64,000 bases of DNA from Bradyrhizobium sp. 199 (GTDB lineage: Bacteria > Pseudomonadota > Alphaproteobacteria > Rhizobiales > Xanthobacteraceae): the NCBI RefSeq assembly GCF_023073355.1, contig NZ_JADPJI010000005.1, positions 1,178,001 to 1,242,000 of the forward strand, read 5' to 3'. Positions 54,049-63,357 of the stretch are shown piece by piece; the first letter of the stretch is position 1; every line of letters begins with the position of its first letter. The notes beneath the pieces were generated by a model, which saw only the letters and a program-made list of their open reading frames with translations, did not search any database and was not told the DNA's origin. The translations under genes and the position numbers were made by a program.

Positions 54049-54086
54049 TGACTTGGGGCTGACTTGGGGCTGACCTCGAGCTGACG
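54049..54086. repeat. short 11-base tandem repeat
   Basis: CTGACTTGGGG twice, then CTGACCTCGAG and CTGAC, in the gap before the caspase-like gene. A minor local duplication without an evident role. Confidence 0.7.
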
Positions 54087-54189
54087 CGCGCAGCGGCGTG
54101 GCCACGGCACTGCCTCAATCCGAGCTTTTCGTTCAACCGTCGTTCAGCCGGCTGCGCGCCTCATGCGCGGTGGCACCTCAACTAGAATA

Positions 54190-56703
54190 ATGGGCAAGCA
54201 AGCCATGCGTGGGACTCTCAGGGTTTTCATCTGCCTTCTCCTGCCGATCGTGGCCCTTGCCGCCGCCGCGCCGGGATCCGTCCACGCCCAGCAGCAAGAG
54301 AAGCGCATCGCGCTCGTGGTCGGCAACGGCGCTTACGCCAAGTCGCCGCTGGCGACGACGGCGAACGATGCCGGCCTGATCGCCCAGACCCTGCAGGCGG
54401 CGGGCTTCGACGTCGTCGGCGCGCGCGACCTGGACGGCGATACGCTGCGCAAGAGCTTTCGCGACTTCATCCAGAAGGCCCAGGCCTCCGGCCAGGGCAC
54501 CGTCGCGATGATCTATCTCGCCGGCTATGGCGTGCAGCTGGCCGGCGAGAACTACTTCATCCCGGTCGATTCCAACATCACGCGCGACACTGACGTTCCG
54601 ACCGAGGCCTTGCGCATCAGCGACTACGCACGCCAGCTTGCGGCCGTTCCGCTCAAGGCCAACATCGTCGTGCTCGACGCTGCCCGCGCGCAGCCCTTCA
54701 TCGAGGGGCAGCCGATCGCGAGCGGTCTGGCGCTGGTCGAACCTGATCCGAACATGCTGATAGCCTTCAACGCCGCGCCCGGGACGGTGGCGCCGGAGGA
54801 GCCGGGGCCGTATGGCATCTACGCCCAGTCGCTGGCCGAGATGATCCGCACCGGCGGCCTGCCGCTGCGTGAAGTGTTCGATCGCCTCCGCCTGCGCGTC
54901 AACGAAGCTTCCAAGGGTGCGCAAGTGCCCTGGAACGAGCAGAAGATCACCGCCCCGTTTTGGTTCTTCGAGCGTGGGCCCGACGCGCCGCCGCCGCAGA
55001 CCGCGCCGGACCAGCTCGCCGCGATCCGAAGCAGGCCGATCCGCGATCTCGGCGTGCAGGATGCCTATGCCGCCGCGCTCGAGCGCGACACGCTGCCGGC
55101 CTATGAGGAATTCCTCGCGGCCTATCCCGGTGATCCCTTGTCGAAGCGCGTGATGGCGATCGCCGCGGCGCGCCGCGAGGCGATCACCTGGCGGCGTACC
55201 TACCGGAACGACACGCCGGAAGCCTATTGGTCGTATCTGCGCCGCTATCCGCGCGGGCCGCACGCAGCCGATGCACGCCGGCGCCTTGCGATTCTCACCG
55301 CGCCGGCCGAGCCGCCGCCGACCTTTGCGATGATCGATTACGACGTGCCACCACCGCCGCCCGAGGAGGTGGTCTATTTCGATCGTCGGGTGCTGTATTT
55401 CAGCGACCCCGATTTCGGCTTCGCGCCGCCACCGCCGCCGCCGGTCTATTATCTGCCGCCGCCGCCGCCGGATTTCGTCGTGCTGCCGCCGCCGCTGCCC
55501 GTCGTCGGCCTGTTCGTGCTGCCGCAGCCGGTGTTCGTGCCGATCCCGGTGTTCGTCAGGTCGCCGGTATATGTCGCGCCGCCGCCGAACAACATCATCT
55601 ACCAGAACATCCACAACACCACCGTCATCAACACCGTGATCAACCGCCCGCCGGCGCCGCCGACGGGCGCGGGGCCCGCGCTGGGCAATCTGGCGCCAGC
55701 CGTCGCCGGACGCGCCAACCCGGCAGGTCCGGCGGTGCCGCAGGCCGTCGTCCAGCGCGCTGCCCTGATTCAGCAAGGCAAGGCGCCGATGCCCCCGAGC
55801 GCGACGATCCAGCCGACGGTGAGGCCCGGAACGCCTCCGGCGACGCCGGCGGCTGTCGCGCCGACCACAGCGCCACCGATCGCGCCCCAAACCAGGATGC
55901 CGCAGGGCAACACGCTGCCGGTGCCCGGTGCCCATGGTGGCCCGCCGACGCCGCCAGCGGGGGCGGGGCCATTGCCGGGGGGCAGGCCAACTCCGACGGC
56001 GACCGCGCCCGGCGTGATACCGCCGGCTCATCCGGGGGCGCCGACGACTGCCGCTCCCGGCACAACGCCGCCGGCTCACCCCGGCGCGCCAACGGCCGCC
56101 GCTCCGGCGAGCGCTGCGCCTGCGACAAGCTCCGCCGCTGGGGCAGGGCAACCGCCGAAGCCGCCGGTGGCCCAGACCCCGCCCGTGGCCGGGCCTGCGG
56201 ATCATGCCAAGTCTGCAACCCGAACGCCGGCAGGCCTGCCGCCGCCTGCGGCCGGCGGGCACGGCACGCTTCCGGCCACCGCTGCAAGACCGGTCCCGCC
56301 GCCGCCCTCGGCCGCGCACGAGCCGATCAGACCGCACAATCACCCGTCGGCTGCGCCGGCATCGGCGGCCCGGCCCTCCGCACCCCCGCCGCGGCCCCAA
56401 GCCGTGGCGCGACCGACGCCACCACCGCCGGCCGCCATTGCGCGCCCGGCACCACCGCCGCCACCGCGTGTCGCATCGCCTCCACCGGCACGGGTGGCCC
56501 CACCGGTGGCGGTTGCGCGGCCGGCGCCGCCGCCCATGGCGCGGCCCGCGCCGCCACCGCCGATAGCCCGGCCGGCACCTCCGCCCCCGCCGCGGATGGC
56601 GGTCGCGCCACCACCACCGCCGCGCGCGGCTGCGCCTCCGCCGCGTCCCGCAGCGCCGCCACCAGCGGCAAAGAAGTGTCCGCCAAACCAGCCGAGATGC
56701 TAA
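54190..56703 (+). CDS. caspase-fold protein without catalytic His-Cys, proline-rich C-terminus
   Basis: An 837-residue exported protein. The signal peptide (FICLLLPIVALAAAAPGSVHA) is followed by a caspase-like p20 domain: RIALVVGNGAYAKSPL and NDAGLIAQTLQAAGFDV are the usual start. At the positions of the catalytic dyad the sequence reads YLAGYGVQ (usual AGHG) and VLDAARAQPF (usual DACR): His is replaced by Tyr113, Cys by Ala165. So the fold is kept and the enzyme is dead. Residues about 290-350 have short repeats, and the final 450 residues are proline/alanine-rich (PPPPP, PAPPPP), ending KKCPPNQPRC. Likely a structural or binding protein of the envelope. ATGs at 54163 and 54205 are alternatives. 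Confidence 0.83.
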   Translation: MGKQAMRGTLRVFICLLLPIVALAAAAPGSVHAQQQEKRIALVVGNGAYAKSPLATTANDAGLIAQTLQAAGFDVVGARDLDGDTLRKSFRDFIQKAQASGQGTVAMIYLAGYGVQLAGENYFIPVDSNITRDTDVPTEALRISDYARQLAAVPLKANIVVLDAARAQPFIEGQPIASGLALVEPDPNMLIAFNAAPGTVAPEEPGPYGIYAQSLAEMIRTGGLPLREVFDRLRLRVNEASKGAQVPWNEQKITAPFWFFERGPDAPPPQTAPDQLAAIRSRPIRDLGVQDAYAAALERDTLPAYEEFLAAYPGDPLSKRVMAIAAARREAITWRRTYRNDTPEAYWSYLRRYPRGPHAADARRRLAILTAPAEPPPTFAMIDYDVPPPPPEEVVYFDRRVLYFSDPDFGFAPPPPPPVYYLPPPPPDFVVLPPPLPVVGLFVLPQPVFVPIPVFVRSPVYVAPPPNNIIYQNIHNTTVINTVINRPPAPPTGAGPALGNLAPAVAGRANPAGPAVPQAVVQRAALIQQGKAPMPPSATIQPTVRPGTPPATPAAVAPTTAPPIAPQTRMPQGNTLPVPGAHGGPPTPPAGAGPLPGGRPTPTATAPGVIPPAHPGAPTTAAPGTTPPAHPGAPTAAAPASAAPATSSAAGAGQPPKPPVAQTPPVAGPADHAKSATRTPAGLPPPAAGGHGTLPATAARPVPPPPSAAHEPIRPHNHPSAAPASAARPSAPPPRPQAVARPTPPPPAAIARPAPPPPPRVASPPPARVAPPVAVARPAPPPMARPAPPPPIARPAPPPPPRMAVAPPPPPRAAAPPPRPAAPPPAAKKCPPNQPRC

Positions 56704-56800
56704 AGCGCGATGCGATTAGGATGAATCGCAATCGCGCTTTAGGTTGTTGTTTAAGCATGATCTTTTCGGAAAACCGCTGCGCACTTTTCCGGATCATGCT
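56702..56800. repeat. palindromic intergenic repeat, copy 3, with the second short palindrome
   Basis: Bases 56702-56740 form aaagcgcgat...atcgcgcttt and 56754-56800 form agcatgatc...gatcatgct, the same two dyads as in the composite at 7671-7755. It begins one base before the end of the caspase-like gene and leads into the rpsB promoter region. The remaining bases up to 57014 hold the rpsB promoter and leader; I see no other gene. Confidence 0.85.
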
Positions 56801-56873
56801 TTAGGGGACGGCCCGGCTTCCATCGAACGGGGCCTGTCGGGGGCGAAAGCCGCCCGCGAGAGGCCTTATTTCC

Positions 56874-56901
56874 TTGCTTCTGGCCGAAATGGCGCTATAC
56901 A
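56874..56901 (+). promoter_or_regulatory. promoter of the rpsB operon
   Basis: -35 TTGCTT, 16-base spacer, -10 TATACA, about 115 bases before the rpsB ATG. Both hexamers are close to the sigma-70 consensus. The leader of roughly 107 bases has a good ribosome site (ggag) nine bases before the start codon. Confidence 0.6.
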
Positions 56902-57014
56902 GCGCGCCATCTCACACGGAAACATGGCTCACAAGGCCGTCCGGTGGCAGCCGGGGCGACAACGCTCCGTCTTGCTCACACGTTTCCGGAGGAACCAACC
57001 GGAGAATTAGAACG

Positions 57015-58013
57015 ATGGCGCTACCCGATTTCACTATGCGTCAGCTGCTTGAAGCTGGCGTGCACTTTGGTCACCAGTCTCACCGCTGGAATCCGAAAAT
57101 GGCTCCGTTCATTTTCGGCGCTCGCAACAACATTCACATCGTCGACCTCGCGCAGACCGTGCCGATGCTGCACACCGCCTTGCAGGCGGTGAGCGACACC
57201 GTCGCCAAGGGCGGCCGTATCCTGTTCGTCGGCACCAAGCGCCAGGCGCAGGACGGCGTCGCGGACGCTGCCAAGCGCTGCGCGCAGTATTTCGTCAATT
57301 CGCGCTGGCTCGGCGGCACGCTGACCAACTGGAAGACGATCTCGGCTTCGATCAAGCGCCTGCGTCACCTCGACGACGTGCTGGCCGGCGGCGATGCCAC
57401 CTCCTACACCAAGAAGGAGCGCCTGACGCTTCAGCGCGAGCGCGACAAACTCGACCGCTCGCTCGGCGGCATCAAGGACATGGGCGGTCTGCCCGACCTG
57501 ATCTTCGTGATCGACACCAACAAGGAAGACATCGCGATCCAGGAAGCCCAGCGGCTCAACATCCCGGTCGCTGCGATCGTCGACACCAATTCGGACCCGA
57601 AGGGCATCACCTATGTGGTGCCGGGCAACGACGACGCCGGCCGTGCCATCGCGCTCTATTGTGACCTGATCGCGCGCGCTGCGATCGACGGCATCTCCCG
57701 TGCCCAGGGCGATTCGGGCATCGACGTCGGCGCGTCGGCCCGTCCGCTCGTCGAAGAGCTGCCGGCGGCGGCATCCTCGACCGGCTTCCAGGGCCTTGCA
57801 GGTCCGCGCGGCACCGCTGACGACCTCAAGAAGCTCCCGGGCGTGTCGGGTGCGATCGAGAAGAAGTTCAACGACCTCGGCATCTTCCACTTCTGGCAGC
57901 TCGCCGAGCTCGACCACGACACCGCGCACAAGATCGGCGAAGAACTCGGTCTGCCGAGCCGTGCGGATGCCTGGGTGGCCAAGGCCAAGGCCCTGACCGC
58001 GGAAGCGGAATAG
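57015..58013 (+). CDS. rpsB: 30S ribosomal protein S2 with C-terminal extension
   Basis: Ribosomal protein of the small-subunit body, 332 residues against about 240 in E. coli. The core ([27 protein letters not shown] to [18 protein letters not shown]) is standard. The added 80 or so residues hold a helix-hairpin-helix-like segment, [26 protein letters not shown], and [17 protein letters not shown]. Similar tails occur on other alphaproteobacterial ribosomal proteins. An upstream extension from 56874 in frame is rejected. The ATG at 57015 is the family start. Confidence 0.95.
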   Translation: MALPDFTMRQLLEAGVHFGHQSHRWNPKMAPFIFGARNNIHIVDLAQTVPMLHTALQAVSDTVAKGGRILFVGTKRQAQDGVADAAKRCAQYFVNSRWLGGTLTNWKTISASIKRLRHLDDVLAGGDATSYTKKERLTLQRERDKLDRSLGGIKDMGGLPDLIFVIDTNKEDIAIQEAQRLNIPVAAIVDTNSDPKGITYVVPGNDDAGRAIALYCDLIARAAIDGISRAQGDSGIDVGASARPLVEELPAAASSTGFQGLAGPRGTADDLKKLPGVSGAIEKKFNDLGIFHFWQLAELDHDTAHKIGEELGLPSRADAWVAKAKALTAEAE

Positions 58014-58032
58014 TCAAAAAGATCGATGGATT

Positions 58033-58114
58033 GGCCGGATAGGATCCGGCCACCATTTCAGTTGACGCGAATCCCTGAGATGGACCGCGGCGGGGCGATC
58101 GGGCCGCGCCGCGG
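58033..58114 (+). promoter_or_regulatory. two stem-loops between rpsB and tsf
   Basis: GGCCGGAT-agg-ATCCGGCC at 58033-58051 and CCGCGGCG/CGCCGCGG at 58085-58114 are perfect 8-bp stems. In E. coli an attenuating terminator lies in the rpsB-tsf gap; these could reduce read-through or stabilise the rpsB mRNA. No T-run follows either. Confidence 0.55.
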
Positions 58115-58144
58115 CGAACCGGCAGGCACAAAGGATTTTCAACG

Positions 58145-59068
58145 ATGGCAACGATCACAGCTGCGATGGTCAAGGATCTGCGCGAGTCGACCGGCGCGGG
58201 CATGATGGACTGCAAGGCCGCGCTAACCGAGAACGACGGCAACATGGAAGCGGCGCAGGATTGGCTGCGCAAGAAGGGTCTGTCCAAGGCCGCCAAGAAG
58301 TCGGGCCGCGTTGCGGCCGAGGGTCTGATCGGCGCGCTCACGAAGGGCACCAAGGGCGTCGTGGTCGAGGTCAATTCCGAGACCGACTTCGTGGCGCGCA
58401 ACGGCCAGTTCCAGGGATTGGTCAAGATGGTCGCCCAGGTCGCATTCGACGCGGGCTCCGACGTCGAGAAGATCAAGGCCGCCAAGGTCGGTGAAGTCAC
58501 GGTCGAGGCTGCGATAAATGACGGGATCGCCACCATCGGCGAGAACATGACGCTGCGCCGCGCGGCTTCGCTCGAAGTTGGACAGGGCGTGGTGTCGAGC
58601 TACGTCCATGGCGCGGTCGTCGATGGCGCTGGCAAGATGGGCGTGATCGTTGCGTTGGAATCGCCCGGCAAGGCTGACGAGCTCGCGACGCTCGGCCGCC
58701 AGATCGCGATGCATATCGCGGCCAGCAATCCGCTGGCGCTCGACCCGTCCGGCCTCGATCCGGCGGTCGTCAAGCGCGAGAAGGACGTGCTCGCCGACAA
58801 ATATCGCCAGCAGGGCAAGCCCGAGAACGTGATCGAGAAGATCGTCGAGTCCGGCCTCAAGACCTACTACAAGGAAGTGTGCCTGCTCGAGCAGGCCTTC
58901 ATCCACGACACCGGCAAGTCGGTGGCGCAGGCAGTGAAGGAGGCCGAGGGCAAGGTCGGCGGCGCTGTGAAGATCGCGGGCTTTGTGCGCTATGCTCTCG
59001 GTGAGGGAATCGAGAAGCAGGAAAGCGACTTCGCAGCCGAGGTCGCCGCGGCCAGCGGCAAGAAGTAA
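58145..59068 (+). CDS. tsf: translation elongation factor Ts
   Basis: Guanine nucleotide exchange factor for EF-Tu, 307 residues. The N-terminal UBA-like domain has [21 protein letters not shown], and the core motif [14 protein letters not shown] that opens EF-Tu is intact. ATG at 58145 follows aaagga. It is 131 bases after rpsB, separated by two stem-loops. Confidence 0.96.
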   Translation: MATITAAMVKDLRESTGAGMMDCKAALTENDGNMEAAQDWLRKKGLSKAAKKSGRVAAEGLIGALTKGTKGVVVEVNSETDFVARNGQFQGLVKMVAQVAFDAGSDVEKIKAAKVGEVTVEAAINDGIATIGENMTLRRAASLEVGQGVVSSYVHGAVVDGAGKMGVIVALESPGKADELATLGRQIAMHIAASNPLALDPSGLDPAVVKREKDVLADKYRQQGKPENVIEKIVESGLKTYYKEVCLLEQAFIHDTGKSVAQAVKEAEGKVGGAVKIAGFVRYALGEGIEKQESDFAAEVAAASGKK

Positions 59069-59129
59069 GCGCCGGAACGTTCCTTCCGGCGTGCCGCCGG
59101 AAGCGGCGCCCGGACAAGGAAAAGTGCTC

Positions 59130-59846
59130 ATGACTGATCCGGTCTATCGTCGCGTCGTGATCAAGCTGTCCGGCGAATATCTCGCGGGACAGCAAGGCTT
59201 TGGCATCGATCAGCCGACGGTCGACCGGGTTGCGGACGATCTGATCGCGGCTCGCAAGCTCGGCACCGAAGTTGCGGTCGTGATCGGCGGCGGCAATATC
59301 GTGCGCGGCGTCGAGGTCTCGGCCCGCGGCGTGTCGCGCCCGACCGGCGACACCATGGGCATGCTCGCCACCATGATGAACTGCCTCGCGCTGGAATCGG
59401 CGATCGAGCGCAAAGGCACGCCGGCGCGCACGCTGTCGGCCTTCGTCATGCCCGAGATTTCCGAGCTGTTCACCCGAACTGCGGCGCACAAATATCTCGC
59501 CGAGGGCCGAATCGTGCTGCTTGGCGGCGGCACCGGCAATCCCTTCTTCACCACCGATACGACCGCGGTGCTGCGCGCCGCCGAGATCGGCGCTCAGGCG
59601 GTGCTGAAGGCGACCAATGTCGACGGCGTCTACTCGGCCGATCCGAAGAAGGATCCGGCCGCCACGCGGTTCGACCGGCTGACCCATTCGCAGGCCATCG
59701 AGGGCGGCTACAAGGTGATGGATGCGACCGCCTTCGCGCTTGCCCGCGAGACGTCGCTGCCTATCATCGTATTCTCGATCGCGGAGCCGGGGTCGATCGG
59801 CGCGATTCTGCGTGGCGTCGGCCACGGAACCATCGTCGCCGGCTGA
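59130..59846 (+). CDS. pyrH: UMP kinase
   Basis: Phosphorylates UMP to UDP in pyrimidine nucleotide synthesis; 238 residues. [12 protein letters not shown] is the phosphate loop, and [24 protein letters not shown] and [21 protein letters not shown] are standard. An upstream in-frame extension back to 58983 is rejected: the ATG at 59130 gives the usual N-terminus and has AAGGA upstream. Sits between tsf and frr as usual. Confidence 0.95.
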   Translation: MTDPVYRRVVIKLSGEYLAGQQGFGIDQPTVDRVADDLIAARKLGTEVAVVIGGGNIVRGVEVSARGVSRPTGDTMGMLATMMNCLALESAIERKGTPARTLSAFVMPEISELFTRTAAHKYLAEGRIVLLGGGTGNPFFTTDTTAVLRAAEIGAQAVLKATNVDGVYSADPKKDPAATRFDRLTHSQAIEGGYKVMDATAFALARETSLPIIVFSIAEPGSIGAILRGVGHGTIVAG

Positions 59847-59911
59847 CGGCTCATCTGGCGCGCCCAAGGGAGGGTGCCGAGCGGTCGCCGGGATTTTGAA
59901 GGAGAAACGTG

Positions 59912-60475
59912 ATGCCCACGGACAATTTCGACCTCAACGAAGTGAAGCGCCGCATGCAGGGCGCAGTCCAGTCCCTCAAGCACGAGCTCGGCGGCCTGCG
60001 GACAGGGCGCGCCTCCGCCTCGATGCTCGATCCGGTGCAGGTCGACGCTTACGGCACTCACATGCCGTTGAACCAGCTCGCCACCGTCAGCGTGCCGGAG
60101 CCGCGCCTGATCTCTGTGCAGGTCTGGGACAAGTCGATGGTCAAGGCGGTGGAGAAGGCGATCGTCGATTCCAATCTCGGCCTGTCGCCCGCGACCGAGG
60201 GCCAGGTTCTGCGTCTGCGCATCCCCGAGCTCAACGAGGAGCGGCGCAAGGAGCTGGTGAAGGTCGCGCACAAATACGCCGAAGCCGCCAAGGTCGCCGC
60301 GCGCCACGTCCGTCGCGACGGTCTGGATGTTCTGAAGAAGCTCGAGAAGAACCACGAGATGTCGGAGGACGACCAGAAGCGCCACGCTGACGAGGTGCAG
60401 AAGGCGACCGACAGCACGATCGCCGAAATCGACCAGCTGCTGGCCGCCAAGGAAAAAGAAGTCCTCACCGTTTAA
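59912..60475 (+). CDS. frr: ribosome recycling factor
   Basis: Splits the post-termination ribosome together with EF-G. 187 residues, full length. [22 protein letters not shown] and [23 protein letters not shown] are family features. The ATG at 59912 has GGAG seven bases upstream; a GTG directly before it is less likely. Confidence 0.95.
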   Translation: MPTDNFDLNEVKRRMQGAVQSLKHELGGLRTGRASASMLDPVQVDAYGTHMPLNQLATVSVPEPRLISVQVWDKSMVKAVEKAIVDSNLGLSPATEGQVLRLRIPELNEERRKELVKVAHKYAEAAKVAARHVRRDGLDVLKKLEKNHEMSEDDQKRHADEVQKATDSTIAEIDQLLAAKEKEVLTV

Positions 60476-60487
60476 GGCATCGCCTTC

Positions 60488-61246
60488 ATGTCCAACGCCG
60501 CCGCGCCCGCAACGGAAGGCCCCGATCGGTCCGAGGCGCCCGCGCATGTCGCCATCATCATGGACGGCAACGGGCGTTGGGCGGCCGCGCGCGGTCTGCC
60601 GCGTGCGGAGGGGCATCGCCGCGGCGTCGAGGCGCTGCGCCGCGTCGTGCGTGCCTCGCACGAGCTCGGCATCCGCTACCTCACCATCTTCTCCTTCTCT
60701 TCGGAGAACTGGTCGCGCCCGGCGAGCGAGATCGGCGATCTCTTCGGTCTGCTCCGCCGCTTCATCCGCAACGACCTGGCCAGCCTGCATCGTGACGGCG
60801 TCCAGGTCCGCATCATCGGCGAGCGCGAAGGGCTGGAGAGCGACATCTGCGTGCTTTTGAACGAGGCCGAAGAGCTGACACGGGACAACACGCGCCTCAC
60901 GCTCGTCGTCGCCTTCAACTACGGCTCCCGGCAGGAGATCGCAAAGGCTGCGCAGAGGCTGGCCCGTGAGGTCGCGGAGGGGAGGCGCGATCCTGATTCG
61001 ATCGACGCCGAGACGCTCGGCGCGCATCTTGATGCGCCCGATATTCCGGATCCCGATCTCATCATCCGCACCAGCGGCGAGCAGCGCCTGTCCAATTTCC
61101 TGATGTGGCAGGCGGCCTATAGCGAGCTCGTGTTCGTGCCGATCCACTGGCCCGATTTCGACAAGGCGGCGCTGGAAGGAGCGATCGCCGAATTCGCCAG
61201 GCGCGAGCGCCGTTTCGGCGGTCTGGTCGCGAAAACCGCCTCGTGA
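60488..61246 (+). CDS. uppS: undecaprenyl diphosphate synthase
   Basis: cis-Prenyltransferase that makes the C55 lipid carrier precursor for peptidoglycan and polysaccharides. 252 residues. [20 protein letters not shown] holds the catalytic Asp; [18 protein letters not shown] [18 protein letters not shown] and [21 protein letters not shown] are intact. It starts 12 bases after frr and its stop overlaps the GTG start of cdsA. Confidence 0.95.
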   Translation: MSNAAAPATEGPDRSEAPAHVAIIMDGNGRWAAARGLPRAEGHRRGVEALRRVVRASHELGIRYLTIFSFSSENWSRPASEIGDLFGLLRRFIRNDLASLHRDGVQVRIIGEREGLESDICVLLNEAEELTRDNTRLTLVVAFNYGSRQEIAKAAQRLAREVAEGRRDPDSIDAETLGAHLDAPDIPDPDLIIRTSGEQRLSNFLMWQAAYSELVFVPIHWPDFDKAALEGAIAEFARRERRFGGLVAKTAS

Positions 61247-62085
61247 GCGAACAAGATTCCGCACCGGCAGGCGCCAAGCCTGCCCCGAGCAATCTCGTGA
61301 TGCGAGTCCTCGCAGCGCTCGTGCTGGCGCCGCTCGCCATCGCGGTCGCTTATGCCGGCGGATGGTTGTGGGCGCTGCTCGTCACCCTGATATCGATCGG
61401 GCTGTTCGCGGAATGGCTGACGGTGGTGGGCGCGGGATCGGCCGCGCTGACCGGGGCAGGGACGGTCGTCATTGCGATGATGGGGGCCGCTGTCGCTTTT
61501 GGCGGGCTCAAGACCTCCGTCATCGTCGGCCTCGTCGGCGGCGCGGTCGTGACACTGATCGCGCGGGGCAAGTTCGTTTGGGCCGCGACCGGATTCGCTT
61601 ATGCAGCGGCGGCGCTGCTCGCCTCGATCCTGCTGCGGAAGGATCTCGCCAACGGTTTCTCCGCGCTGATGTTCGTGCTGCTGGTGGTGTGGGCGACCGA
61701 TATCGGCGGCTATTTCGCTGGCCGCAGCATCGGCGGACCGAAGCTGTGGCCGCGCGTGAGCCCCAAGAAGACCTGGGCCGGCGCTCTCGGAGGCTTTGTT
61801 GCAAGCCTCATGGTTGCGGTCGGCTTTGCGGCTTGCGGGCTCGGAAAGATGGCGCCATTGCTCCTCGTCAGCGCCATCCTCTCGGTGGTGTCGGCGCTGG
61901 GCGATCTGTTCGAATCCGCGGTGAAGCGGCGCTTCGGGGTCAAGGATTCCAGTCACTTAATTCCGGGCCATGGCGGGCTTCTGGACCGCCTGGACGGCTT
62001 TGTCGCCGCCATCCTGGCGGCATGGATTATAGGCTTCCTCCGCCATGGTGTGCATAGCGCCGGAAGCGGTCTTATGGTTTGGTGA
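61243..62085 (+). CDS. cdsA: phosphatidate cytidylyltransferase
   Basis: Makes CDP-diacylglycerol for phospholipid synthesis at the inner membrane. 280 residues, seven or so hydrophobic helices, C-terminal signature [20 protein letters not shown] then LLDRLDG. GTG start overlaps the uppS stop (GTGA), indicating translational coupling. The dxr gene follows after four bases. Confidence 0.95.
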   Translation: MSEQDSAPAGAKPAPSNLVMRVLAALVLAPLAIAVAYAGGWLWALLVTLISIGLFAEWLTVVGAGSAALTGAGTVVIAMMGAAVAFGGLKTSVIVGLVGGAVVTLIARGKFVWAATGFAYAAAALLASILLRKDLANGFSALMFVLLVVWATDIGGYFAGRSIGGPKLWPRVSPKKTWAGALGGFVASLMVAVGFAACGLGKMAPLLLVSAILSVVSALGDLFESAVKRRFGVKDSSHLIPGHGGLLDRLDGFVAAILAAWIIGFLRHGVHSAGSGLMVW

Positions 62086-62089
62086 GGAT

Positions 62090-63313
62090 ATGAGCGCGGT
62101 CCCATTGCGTAATAACAAGGCTGCGGCGTCGTCCGTCCGCAGCGTCACGGTTCTCGGCGCCACCGGGTCGATCGGCGACAGCACGATGGATCTGTTGCGC
62201 GCCTCGCCGGAGCGCTACCGCGTCGAGGCCTTGACGGCGAACAGCAATGTCGAAGCGCTGGCGAAGCTTGCGAGGGAGTTTTCCGCGCGTTACGTCGCAA
62301 TCGCCGATACCTCCAAGCTCGCCGAGCTCAAGTCCGCACTTGCGGGCACGGGCACCGAATGCGGCGCCGGTGAAAGCGCCGTGATCGAGGCGGGGGCGCG
62401 TCCGGCCGATTGGGTGATGGCGGCCGTGAGCGGCGCCGCCGGATTGAAGCCGGCACTGGCGGCAGTCGATCGCGGCGCGCATGTGGCGCTGGCCAACAAG
62501 GAATGTCTGGTTTGCGCCGGTGATTTCTTCATGCAGCGCGCGGCCAAGGCGGGCGCTTGCATCCTGCCGGCGGATTCCGAGCACAACGCGCTGTTTCAGG
62601 CGCTCGCTTCAGGCAATCGCGACGAGCTCGTCCGCGTCATCATCACAGCCTCGGGCGGCCCGTTCCGCACCTGGAAGCCCGCGGATATCGAGCAGGCGAC
62701 CCTCGCGCAGGCCCTGAAGCATCCGAACTGGAGCATGGGCCAGAAGATCACGATCGACTCCGCCTCGATGATGAACAAGGGGCTCGAGGTGATCGAGGCG
62801 TCCTATCTGTTCGCGCTCACGCCCGACGAGATCGATGTTCTCGTTCATCCGCAGTCGATCATCCACGGCATGGTCGAGTTTTCCGATTGCTCGGTGGTGG
62901 CTCAGCTCGGCGCGCCCGACATGCGCACCCCGATCGCGCACTGCCTCGGTTGGCCCGATCGCATCAAGGGGCCGGCAGCGAAGCTGGACCTCGCCAAGAT
63001 CGGCCAGCTGACCTTCGAGGCGCCCGACTTCGAGCGCTTCCCCGGGCTGCGCCTGGCTTTCGACTCGCTCCGGACCGGGAAGGGGGCGACCACCGTCTAC
63101 AACGCCGCCAACGAGGTTGCGGTCGCCGCGTTCATCGCCGGCAAGATCCGGTTCGGCGCGATCGCCCGGCTGGTGGAGGCGACACTGGACGACTGGATCC
63201 GCAGCGGGAACCAGGCGCCACTGACGTCCGCCGACGATGCAATCTCTGTTGACCATGTTGCGCGAAATAGGGCTGCCGCCCTATTGCCTCAAATTGCCTT
63301 AAAGGCATCCTAG
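62090..63313 (+). CDS. dxr: 1-deoxy-D-xylulose-5-phosphate reductoisomerase
   Basis: Second step of the non-mevalonate isoprenoid pathway, feeding UppS. 407 residues. NADPH loop [16 protein letters not shown]; metal/substrate motifs [12 protein letters not shown] and [26 protein letters not shown]; and [14 protein letters not shown]. The ATG at 62090 follows GAGG; in-frame sequence back to 62045 overlaps cdsA and is rejected. Confidence 0.95.
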   Translation: MSAVPLRNNKAAASSVRSVTVLGATGSIGDSTMDLLRASPERYRVEALTANSNVEALAKLAREFSARYVAIADTSKLAELKSALAGTGTECGAGESAVIEAGARPADWVMAAVSGAAGLKPALAAVDRGAHVALANKECLVCAGDFFMQRAAKAGACILPADSEHNALFQALASGNRDELVRVIITASGGPFRTWKPADIEQATLAQALKHPNWSMGQKITIDSASMMNKGLEVIEASYLFALTPDEIDVLVHPQSIIHGMVEFSDCSVVAQLGAPDMRTPIAHCLGWPDRIKGPAAKLDLAKIGQLTFEAPDFERFPGLRLAFDSLRTGKGATTVYNAANEVAVAAFIAGKIRFGAIARLVEATLDDWIRSGNQAPLTSADDAISVDHVARNRAAALLPQIALKAS

Positions 63314-63357
63314 ATGGTTCGCGGCCAGGGCCTTGCGGCGCTGGATGAGGGAATTCG

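Noticed and set aside
54049..54086. 11-base tandem repeat as a regulatory array
   Set aside because: Only two clean copies and one degenerate one, without dyad symmetry or a promoter nearby; probably slippage.
54178..56400. A 740-codon open frame on the minus strand opposite the caspase-like gene
   Set aside because: Arg/Gly-rich low-complexity product created by the proline-rich coding of the real gene; no domain and no ribosome site.
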